In this document: positions 1-5,626 of the stretch, one piece after another
Numbering within the stretch: the stretch's first letter is position 1
How the letters are laid out: the number at the start of each line of letters is the position of its first letter
DNA from: Chitinophagaceae bacterium
Lineage (GTDB): Bacteria > Bacteroidota > Bacteroidia > Chitinophagales > Chitinophagaceae
Assembly (NCBI GenBank): GCA_018061385.1
Contig: JAGOUF010000110.1
Span: 1 to 7,276, forward strand
Length of the DNA stretch: 7,276 bases
Direction: 5' to 3'
The notes under the pieces: generated by a model
Told to the model about the DNA's origin: nothing
Databases searched by the model: none
What the model saw: only the letters and a program-made list of their open reading frames with translations
Made by a program: the position numbers and the translations under genes

Positions 1-1814
1 GCAAAATGGAAAAACTGCAAGACGAACGCATTGTTTTTATTTTTGACGAATGCCACCGCAGTCAGTTTGGTGAAACACATAATCGTATCAAAGCATTTTT
101 CAATAACATTCAATTATTCGGTTTTACGGGCACACCCATTTTTGCCGACAATGCCGTAAAAAATGAATTGGGCAAACGCACCACTACCGAACTGTTTGGC
201 GAATGTTTGCACAAATATGTAATTACAGATGCCATCAAAGACGAAAACGTATTGAAGTTTTCAGTTGAATACGTTGGCAGGTACACCCTTCGACAAGCTC
301 AGGGTGACAAACCAAGTGCTACCGAAATTGATATTGAGGTAGAAGACATTGACACCAAAGAGTTGATGGAATCGCCCAAACGATTAGAAAAAATTACCGA
401 TTACATTATTGCCAATCACAACCGAAAAACACACAATCGGGATTTTACGGCAATGTTTTGTGTGAGCAGTGTAGAAACGCTGATAAAGTATTACGATATT
501 TTTCAAAAACGAAAAGACGAAGGAAAACACAATTTACGGATTGCAACAATTTTCAGCTACGCCACTAACGAAGATGATGCTGATGCCAACGGATTTTTGC
601 CCGAAGAACTTTCAGTTATAGAAGAACCAAGAGCCTTGTATGGCTTACAAGCACACAGTCGTGAAAAGTTAGACGAGTTTATCGGGCATTACAATACAAT
701 GTTTGAAACGAAATTTTCGACCAAAGACAGCGAAAGTTTTTACAACTATTACAATGACATTTCTAAGAAAGTAAAGGAACGTAAGATTGATATTTTGTTG
801 GTGGTAAATATGTTCCTCACAGGATTTGACAGCCAAACCCTGAATACAATGTACGTGGACAAAAACCTGAAATACCACGGTCTAATACAAGCCTATTCAA
901 GAACCAACCGAATTTTAAACGAACAAAAATCGCAAGGCAATATTATTGTTTTTCGCAACCTTAAAAACGCCACAGACCAAGCCATTACGCTATTTAGCAA
1001 CAAAGAAGCGATAGACGTAATTATAATGAAACCTTATGAAGATTATACAAAAAAATTCAATGAGGCATTTATAGAACTGATTAAAATAACGCCAACAGTA
1101 AACAGCGTAAACGATTTAAAAAGTGAAGATGATGAATTAGAGTTTATCAAAGCATTCAGAGAACTGATGCGGATAAAAAATATTCTAACTGCTTTTGCTG
1201 ATTTTAAATGGGAAGATTTGGCAATGGCTGAACAACTTTTTGAAGATTATAAAAGCAAATACCTTGATTTGTACGACAAAGTAAAAAGCAATCATCAAAA
1301 AGAAAAAGTTTCCATTTTAGAAGATGTGGACTTTGAACTGGAATTAATTCACCGCGATGAAATCAATGTAAACTACATTATTCAGTTGCTCATAAAACTG
1401 AAAGCCAGCGTTCAGAAAGATGTTACCAAAACTGAAAAAGAAATTTTCAATTTACTCAACAGCGATGCCCAATTGCGTAGCAAACGAGAATTGATAGAAA
1501 AGTTCATTCAGGAAAGCTTGCCAGTATTAGAAGATACAGACGACATTCCCGAAGCATTCGACAAATTCTGGAACGAAGAACAGCAAAAGGCATTTAAGCA
1601 ATTGGTAAAAGACGAAAATCTTTCAGCCGACAAAACCGAAAAGATTATTGAAGATTATTTGTTTGCCGAACGAGAACCACTCCGTGATGAAGTGCTTGAA
1701 TTGATTGAAGGCGATAAACCAACAGTTTTAGAACGCAAGAAAGTTGGCGACAGAATTTTGAGCAAAATATTGGGTTTTGTGGAGACATTTATAAACGGAA
1801 TGACAGGGAAATAA
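1..1814 (+). CDS. hsdR: Type I restriction endonuclease, R (motor/nuclease) subunit, C-terminal part (5' end outside window)
   Basis: HsdR is the ATP-dependent translocase and nuclease subunit of a type I restriction-modification complex with HsdM and HsdS. The reading frame is open to the window edge, so the ATG at 6 is an internal Met; numbering below starts there. Seen directly: superfamily 2 helicase motif II DECH (14-17) in the family context DECHRSQFG, motif III TGTP (41-44), a motif V-like LTGFD (271-275), and motif VI QAYSRTNR (295-302). A long charged helical C-terminal region follows, ending ILGFVETFINGM, as in the EcoR124-like branch. The N-terminal PD-(D/E)xK nuclease and Walker A motif must lie upstream; full HsdR proteins are about 950-1050 residues. 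hsdM and hsdS are not in the window. Residues 94-102 (TLRQAQGDK) come from an inserted repeat. The gene ends in four consecutive in-frame stops (1812-1823). G+C is higher than in the right half. Family call is firm; functionality is not testable here. Confidence 0.95.
   Translation, partial: KMEKLQDERIVFIFDECHRSQFGETHNRIKAFFNNIQLFGFTGTPIFADNAVKNELGKRTTTELFGECLHKYVITDAIKDENVLKFSVEYVGRYTLRQAQGDKPSATEIDIEVEDIDTKELMESPKRLEKITDYIIANHNRKTHNRDFTAMFCVSSVETLIKYYDIFQKRKDEGKHNLRIATIFSYATNEDDADANGFLPEELSVIEEPRALYGLQAHSREKLDEFIGHYNTMFETKFSTKDSESFYNYYNDISKKVKERKIDILLVVNMFLTGFDSQTLNTMYVDKNLKYHGLIQAYSRTNRILNEQKSQGNIIVFRNLKNATDQAITLFSNKEAIDVIIMKPYEDYTKKFNEAFIELIKITPTVNSVNDLKSEDDELEFIKAFRELMRIKNILTAFADFKWEDLAMAEQLFEDYKSKYLDLYDKVKSNHQKEKVSILEDVDFELELIHRDEINVNYIIQLLIKLKASVQKDVTKTEKEIFNLLNSDAQLRSKRELIEKFIQESLPVLEDTDDIPEAFDKFWNEEQQKAFKQLVKDENLSADKTEKIIEDYLFAEREPLRDEVLELIEGDKPTVLERKKVGDRILSKILGFVETFINGMTGK
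284..306 (+). repeat. Short palindromic interspersed repeat inside hsdR, translated in frame
   Basis: The core CCCTTCGACAAGCTCAGGG (286-304) sits between perfect 6-base arms CACCCT (284-289) and AGGGTG (301-306) with an 11-base loop. From general knowledge, this core (reverse CCCTGAGCTTGTCGAAGGG) recurs in high copy in many bacterial genomes, normally between genes, and is often seen conceptually translated as LRQAQG-type peptides. Here it is in the hsdR frame and gives Leu-Arg-Gln-Ala-Gln-Gly after VGRYT and before the acidic stretch TEIDIEVEDID. That it is an insertion, rather than chance, is an inference without an alignment. Confidence 0.7.
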
Positions 1815-1854
1815 TAATAGTAATTTTTATACCAAAAGAAAAAGTTAGTAAAAG

Positions 1855-1989
1855 CTTCATGCCTTATTCTATAGCTAAAAGGCTGGGTGATTGAAATGGA
1901 AAGCCCACAGTAACGCCTAAGCGGTACGAGGACTTGCAATGAAAAGCACCAACTACAGTTGAGTTTTTTATCAACCGATTACAGCCCCA
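1855..1989. other. Unexplained segment between convergent hsdR and the PhyH-family gene
   Basis: This stretch separates the ends of two convergent genes. It is visibly richer in G and C and less repetitive than the other intergenic gaps here. No intact ORF of convincing quality covers it. On the + strand, the frame running through 1860-1989 reads protein-like except for two TGA stops (1891 and 1939), for example KRYEDLQ and TTVEFFINRLQPH. On the - strand a 94-codon frame starts near 1939 but runs antisense into the hsdR 3' end. It could be a decayed gene fragment, a dispersed non-coding repeat, or an RNA element. I do not recognise it. Confidence 0.35.
1950..1969 (+). terminator. Possible weak terminator after hsdR
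   Basis: CAAC-TACA-GTTG (1950-1961) can form a 4-bp stem with a 4-base loop, followed by AG and six T. An alternative pairing, GTTGA (1958-1962) with TCAAC (1971-1975), would sequester the T run. The stem is short, and the site lies about 135 bases beyond the hsdR stop, so this is weak. Confidence 0.22.
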
Positions 1990-2964
1990 TTATTCTACTG
2001 TTTTAATAACAGCCGGACGTTGAGAAATTTCGTGATAACACAACACATCTTTTGCATAATAATGTGCCACCATACTTTTACGAGTTAACAATGGATTATT
2101 TATGGGAGAACCGCCATGCAATAAGTTGGCATGCCAAATAAGTACATCGCCTTTTTTTGCATGAAAATAATGTGGCTGTAAATTGTGTTGCTGAATAATA
2201 GATTCAATTTTTTCTTCGTATCTATCGTAATTGTGTTCACCAATTAACAGGGCATTGTTACCAGTTGCATAATCTTCGCTAAACACATAATTGAGTTTGT
2301 GGCTTCCAGGATAATATACCAACTCTCCACTATTTTCTTGAATATCTTCTAAGGCAATCCATTGTGCACTTAAATAGCCCATTGGTTCGGTACTCATGTG
2401 TATAAAATCGCTATGAGGCTTTTGCTCACTGCCATACATAAAGTTGATGGTTTGAAAAGGAATAGGTTGCTTTTGAAAAATGAACGCTAAAATGTTCAAT
2501 ATTTTTTGCTCATGAAACACTTCGTTTAATGTTGCACTGTATTGCCAGGCATCCATTATTTTTTTTCCAGTAAAATTAAAGTCGATGGTTTTATCGGTTT
2601 TCAATCGGTCAATTTCTGTATTAATGGCATCAACTTTATGGGCAAATAATCTAGGAATAATTAAATATCCTTGTTTAGGCCAAAGCAACAATTGCTGTTG
2701 TGTAACAGCATCGAACTTATTGAAATTGGGATGTGCTTTTATTTGCTCTTCTGTAATATTGGGATCATCCATCCAAGGAATATCGTTGGAGGTTTTTTTA
2801 ATATCGGCATGTGCAATGCTTTGCCACACTGGCTTTTCTACTCCAAATGTTTTATATAAAGCTTTGTTTTTTTTGAGTTGTTTTAGGTTGGCTAAATTAT
2901 ACAACCAATAGGTGGGGCGTAAATTTCTTAATATTCCACTATATTTTTGAACCCATTGCTTCAT
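1990..2964 (-). CDS. Phytanoyl-CoA dioxygenase (PhyH) family Fe(II)/2-oxoglutarate oxygenase
   Basis: A 324-residue soluble, probably cytoplasmic protein. The PhyH fold occupies roughly residues 95-305. The metal-binding facial triad is visible: H184 and D186 in PHSDF, and the distal His H283 in LLHGG, with R295 twelve residues later placed to bind the 2-oxoglutarate carboxylate. Supporting motifs are SGELVYYPGSH (212-222), typical of the family, and KKGDVLIWHANLLHGG (270-285). All catalytic residues seem present, so an active oxygenase or hydroxylase is expected. The substrate cannot be read from sequence; family members hydroxylate fatty acyl-CoAs, small metabolites or natural products. The first ~90 residues, rich in basic and aromatic residues, are an N-terminal extension of unknown role. 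The start ATG (2962-2964) is the first in the frame and lies 83 bases from the divergent glycosyltransferase. No Shine-Dalgarno sequence is seen. The gene is convergent with hsdR and has no operon partner. Confidence 0.88.
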   Translation of the reverse strand: MKQWVQKYSGILRNLRPTYWLYNLANLKQLKKNKALYKTFGVEKPVWQSIAHADIKKTSNDIPWMDDPNITEEQIKAHPNFNKFDAVTQQQLLLWPKQGYLIIPRLFAHKVDAINTEIDRLKTDKTIDFNFTGKKIMDAWQYSATLNEVFHEQKILNILAFIFQKQPIPFQTINFMYGSEQKPHSDFIHMSTEPMGYLSAQWIALEDIQENSGELVYYPGSHKLNYVFSEDYATGNNALLIGEHNYDRYEEKIESIIQQHNLQPHYFHAKKGDVLIWHANLLHGGSPINNPLLTRKSMVAHYYAKDVLCYHEISQRPAVIKTVE

Positions 2965-3047
2965 GCAGTAAAATTAAAGTTTAAATATATGTTGTTCAAA
3001 AAACAAATACGTATAAATGCAATTAGTTAGTACCAACCGTATTTTAT
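2965..3047. promoter_or_regulatory. Divergent intergenic region serving the PhyH-family and glycosyltransferase genes
   Basis: The 83 bases between two outward-facing start codons must hold the promoter of at least one, probably both. It contains the perfect 8-base palindrome ATACGTAT (3007-3014) and an inverted pair TTGTT (2992-2996)/AACAA (3002-3006). Either could be an operator or simply A+T-rich chance. No convincing match to the Bacteroidota -33 TTTG / -7 TAnnTTTG consensus was found on either strand. Confidence 0.4.
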
Positions 3048-3084
3048 ATGTGGTTAAATTGTTTCTTTGTAACAATGTGGTTAA
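3048..3084 (+). repeat. Direct repeat of the start-codon region (ATGTGGTTAA twice, 27 bases apart)
   Basis: ATGTGGTTAA occurs at 3048-3057 and again at 3075-3084. Both copies are in the same frame (Met-Trp-Leu) and each holds a candidate start codon of the glycosyltransferase. It could be a small duplication giving two alternative starts, or chance in A+T-rich sequence. Confidence 0.5.
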
Positions 3085-4229
3085 CAATATTTGTAGCAGC
3101 ATTGTCTATTTTATTTATAGGTTATGCTGTTGTATTACTGCTGTATAGAAAATGGTTTTTGCAATTAACTCCTTTTGCAATACCCAATACTATTGTACCA
3201 CAAACAACGTTTAGCATAATTATTCCTGCACGTAACGAAGCCTTGTATATTGGTAATTGTTTACAATCAATCGTAGAACAAAATTACCCAGATGATTTGG
3301 TTGAAATTATTGTTATAGATGATCATAGCACCGATGATACTAGCCTTATAGTTGAACAATTTAGAGCCAAACATTACAACATTAAACTAATTAAGTTGGT
3401 TGATGAATTGAATGGCGAAATTTTAAATTCGTACAAAAAGAAAGCCATTGAAAATGCGATTGGTTATGCAACTGGCCATTGGATAATTACTACAGATGCC
3501 GACTGTATTGCAAAAACCAATTGGTTAAAAAGCTACGATGCTTGGATACAGCTACAACAACCTGTATTTGTTGCAGCCCCTGTTGTGTTTACCAACAATG
3601 GTAGCTTGCTGCAAACGTTTCAGTTCATAGATTTTATGAGTTTGCAAGGCGTTACTGCTGCATCGGTAAATGCAGGGTTTCACAATATGTGCAATGGTGC
3701 AAACTTGGCGTATAAAAAAGAAGTGTTTTTTGAAGTGAATGGTTTTAAAGGAATTGACAATATTGCAAGCGGAGACGATATGTTGTTAATGAACAAAATA
3801 AAACAGCATTACCCCAACAATGTAAGTTTTTTGTTTTCTAAAGAAGCAATTGTTGCAACACATCCAATGCCAAGTTGGGGCAGTTTTTTCAATCAACGAA
3901 TTCGATGGGCTAGTAAGGCAGATCAGTTTAAATCTAAAGACAATAAAGTATTTGCTGTACTTGTATTGGTATATTTATTAAATGCTACTTTGTTTGTGAT
4001 GCCATTGGGTATTTTTTGGCAAATTAATTTTTTGTGGTGTTGGCTGTTGTTTGTAGCGTTAAAAACAATTGTAGAAATGGCTTTTGCTTTACCGGTTGCA
4101 GCATTTTTTAATCAGCCTTTTGTGTGGTGGTTTCCTTTATTACAACCTATACATATTGTGTATATTGTGGTAAGTGGTTGGTTGGGTAAGTTTGGTAGTT
4201 ATCATTGGAAAGGAAGAAATGTGCAATAA
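3048..4229 (+). CDS. Membrane-bound family 2 glycosyltransferase
   Basis: A 393-residue processive-type GT-A glycosyltransferase of the COG1215 kind, transferring a sugar from a nucleotide-sugar donor at the inner membrane. One N-terminal membrane segment (about 11-33) precedes the catalytic domain, which begins with FSIIIPARNEA. Visible motifs are IDDHS with D91/D92 (donor nucleotide), DAD 150-152 (metal/UDP), SGDD 241-244 in the catalytic-base position, and QRIRW 283-287 (the Q/RxxRW acceptor motif). Three C-terminal membrane segments follow (about 301-323, 326-348, 358-380). This matches the set seen in cellulose/PNAG synthase-like enzymes, but sugar and acceptor are unknown. It could build a capsule or exopolysaccharide, or glycosylate a lipid. 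No other polysaccharide genes are adjacent, and it appears monocistronic. The start is ambiguous: ATG 3048 and in-frame ATG 3075 (Met10) lie in copies of the same 10-mer, and both leave the first membrane helix intact. Confidence 0.9.
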   Translation: MWLNCFFVTMWLTIFVAALSILFIGYAVVLLLYRKWFLQLTPFAIPNTIVPQTTFSIIIPARNEALYIGNCLQSIVEQNYPDDLVEIIVIDDHSTDDTSLIVEQFRAKHYNIKLIKLVDELNGEILNSYKKKAIENAIGYATGHWIITTDADCIAKTNWLKSYDAWIQLQQPVFVAAPVVFTNNGSLLQTFQFIDFMSLQGVTAASVNAGFHNMCNGANLAYKKEVFFEVNGFKGIDNIASGDDMLLMNKIKQHYPNNVSFLFSKEAIVATHPMPSWGSFFNQRIRWASKADQFKSKDNKVFAVLVLVYLLNATLFVMPLGIFWQINFLWCWLLFVALKTIVEMAFALPVAAFFNQPFVWWFPLLQPIHIVYIVVSGWLGKFGSYHWKGRNVQ

Positions 4230-4231
4230 AA

Positions 4232-4330
4232 CTAACTATTCGTAGTTACATTGCTTTCTGGCCACCAAGCATATACAAAAGCACAGATAAGAGCAATTAA
4301 AATAAATGGAAATAAAATAAATTGTTTCAT
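4232..4330 (-). CDS. Candidate 32-residue single-span membrane protein
   Basis: A complete small ORF (ATG at 4330-4328, TAG at 4234-4232) fills about half of the gap between the glycosyltransferase and the permease, on the opposite strand. It begins MKQFILFPF, with a positive residue followed by about 20 continuous hydrophobic residues. It then has an aromatic belt (YAWWPES) and a short polar tail ending in Ser. That layout is what a tiny inner-membrane protein or a membrane-bound leader looks like. It overlaps no larger gene, and a hairpin with a short T-rich run follows its stop codon. Against it: A+T-rich DNA makes hydrophobic frames easily, no clear promoter or ribosome site was found, and I recognise no family. 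It ends only 2 bases from the glycosyltransferase stop (convergent). Confidence 0.4.
   Translation of the reverse strand: MKQFILFPFILIALICAFVYAWWPESNVTTNS
4233..4248. terminator. Hairpin between convergent gene ends (glycosyltransferase / small ORF)
   Basis: TAACTA (4233-4238), loop TTCG, TAGTTA (4243-4248) form a perfect 6-bp A+T-rich stem with a UUCG-type tetraloop on the + strand, starting 4 bases after the glycosyltransferase stop. On the - strand the same stem spans the stop of the 32-codon ORF and is followed by GTTTTATT, a modest U-tract. The stem is weak, so termination in either direction is only plausible. Confidence 0.33.
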
Positions 4331-4422
4331 TGCAAATTGGTTTAACGTTATTTTTCAGACTTATAAAAACCACTAAGGTTTAAATTACATTTTAAAGAAA
4401 CATATAAAGCACTGTTTAATTC

Positions 4423-5502
4423 ATGTCTATCGGTCAATCAAATAATGTTTTCGGTAAAAGATTTAAAAAAAATAAAGGAGCTTTATTTGCTGTTGTATTA
4501 ATTGCATTGTCTTTTTTGTTGGCCATTTTTGGTTATATGATTGCACCAGACAATAGCACCAACGCCAATAGAATAATACCAGAAATTGGAAGTAAAAAAC
4601 CAGGGTTTACCATTCAATTGCTTCAACTAAAAAGAGAACAACAAACTGCAAACTCTTATCTACATTCACTTTTAAAAGGTAAAGAAGATGCTTTTACATT
4701 TATACCCATTATATCATTTTATGAAAAAGGCGATAGTTTGGTGTATGAAAAATTTATAGATGATGGCATTACAGAAACAAAAAAAATACACAAAAATATT
4801 GTAGCAACAACACCCGTAATATCTTCCACTTATTATTTAGGAACAGATAAGTTTGGAAGAGATATGTTAAGTAGATTAATTATTGGCGTACGTGTAAGTT
4901 TGGGCGTTGGTTTAATTGCTGTATTGATTTCTTTAACCATTGGTATTTTATTGGGTGCAATGGCTGGTTATTTTAAAGGCTGGGTAGACGATGTAATTAT
5001 TTGGTTAATTAATGTTATTTGGAGTATTCCAACGTTGTTATTGGTGTTTGCTATTACACTTGTTTTGGGCAAAGGATTTTGGCAAGTGTTTATTGCAGTT
5101 GGTTTAACCATGTGGGTTAATGTTGCAAGATTGGTACGTGGCCAAGTATTGGCTGTTCGAGAATTAGAATATATTGAAGCAACAAAAGCATTGGGCTACA
5201 GCCATACAAGAACAATTGTAAAACATATTTTACCCAATATTTTAGGTCCAGTAATGGTAATCGCTGCAAGTAATTTTGCCAGTGCAATTGTGATAGAAGC
5301 GGGTTTAAGTTTTTTAGGTGTAGGTGTACAACCGCCACAACCCAGTTGGGGATTAATGATTAAAGAAAACTACAATTTTATTATTACCAACAATCCAATG
5401 TTGGCTTTAGCACCCGGTATTGCTATTATGTTATTGGTTTTGGCATTTAATTTATTGGGAAATGGCTTAAGAGATGCCTTAAATGTTAGAGGAAAAATTT
5501 AG
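4423..5502 (+). CDS. ABC transporter permease, dipeptide/oligopeptide type (DppC/OppC family)
   Basis: A 359-residue inner-membrane permease, one of the two channel subunits of a peptide/nickel-type importer. Residues ~20-42 are the first membrane helix of the OppC N-terminal domain. The family signature GTDKFGRD lies at 140-147. Five further hydrophobic segments follow, with the ATPase-coupling EAA loop EATKALG (252-258)...ILPN (269-272), then the LSFLGVGVQPPQPSWG stretch typical of DppC/OppC. E. coli homologues are about 300 residues. The extra length is a ~95-residue polar segment (about 43-138) between helix 1 and GTDKFGRD, predicted to be periplasmic. No partner permease, ATPase or binding protein flanks it, so the rest of the transporter must be encoded elsewhere. 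The ATG at 4423 is the natural start, just ahead of the basic N-terminus (KRFKKNKG). In the 92 bases upstream (4331-4422) I see only A+T-rich sequence with no reliable promoter. Confidence 0.92.
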   Translation: MSIGQSNNVFGKRFKKNKGALFAVVLIALSFLLAIFGYMIAPDNSTNANRIIPEIGSKKPGFTIQLLQLKREQQTANSYLHSLLKGKEDAFTFIPIISFYEKGDSLVYEKFIDDGITETKKIHKNIVATTPVISSTYYLGTDKFGRDMLSRLIIGVRVSLGVGLIAVLISLTIGILLGAMAGYFKGWVDDVIIWLINVIWSIPTLLLVFAITLVLGKGFWQVFIAVGLTMWVNVARLVRGQVLAVRELEYIEATKALGYSHTRTIVKHILPNILGPVMVIAASNFASAIVIEAGLSFLGVGVQPPQPSWGLMIKENYNFIITNNPMLALAPGIAIMLLVLAFNLLGNGLRDALNVRGKI

Positions 5503-5516
5503 ATTCTAAAATTGAA

Positions 5517-5550
5517 TTTGTAGCAACCAACAAACACATAACTATTTTTT
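5517..5550 (+). promoter_or_regulatory. Candidate Bacteroidota-type promoter for the secreted protein / receptor pair
   Basis: TTTG (5517-5520) could be the -33 element. TATTTTTT (5543-5550) matches the -7 consensus TAnnTTTG at five of six fixed positions, with a 22-base spacer (about 19-22 is usual). Transcription would start near 5557, leaving about a 70-base leader before the ATG at 5627. It fits the gene order, because the permease stop is at 5502. Such matches are common in A+T-rich DNA. Confidence 0.3.
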
Positions 5551-5558
5551 CACATTTC

Positions 5559-5578
5559 ATTTCGCCACTCACCGAAAT
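5559..5578. other. Inverted repeat in the leader of the secreted-protein gene
   Basis: ATTTCG (5559-5564) and CGAAAT (5573-5578) are perfect 6-base arms around an 8-base loop. It lies just after the candidate promoter and before the first start codon. No T run follows, so it is not a convincing terminator for the permease. An operator or a leader hairpin is possible. Confidence 0.3.
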
Positions 5579-5626
5579 TTATAGACTGTAGTTGTGTTAA
5601 TGGCTATTTTAGCAACTTGCTTAAAA

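Noticed and set aside
669..878. Minus-strand open frame inside hsdR
   Set aside because: Antisense to helicase motif V and adjacent conserved sequence.
1655..1939. A 94-codon open frame on the minus strand running from the intergenic gap into hsdR
   Set aside because: About half of it is antisense to the conserved C-terminus of HsdR, it has no recognisable domain, and its composition follows from the hsdR codons. Only its intergenic part is kept, as the unexplained segment.
1860..1989. Possible UGA-to-Trp recoding, since a + strand frame reads well except for two TGA codons
   Set aside because: The large genes here show no need for recoding and one short stretch is no evidence; a decayed or non-coding segment is simpler.
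2585..2911. Plus-strand open frames (2585-2911 and 2671-2859) opposite the PhyH-family gene
   Set aside because: The minus strand encodes a protein with complete catalytic motifs over the same bases; these frames are antisense shadows rich in Cys and Leu with no family features.
2965..3047. Specific -33/-7 promoter pairs for the two divergent genes
   Set aside because: The best candidates matched at most four of six fixed -7 positions or had spacers far from the usual length; only the region as a whole is annotated.
5117..5338. Minus-strand open frame inside the permease gene
   Set aside because: Antisense to the EAA loop and conserved transmembrane region of a well-supported permease; a shadow.
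5585..5594. 10-mer ACTGTAGTTG shared, in inverted orientation, with 1950-1959
   Set aside because: Similarity does not extend convincingly beyond ten bases in either direction, so chance is the better explanation.
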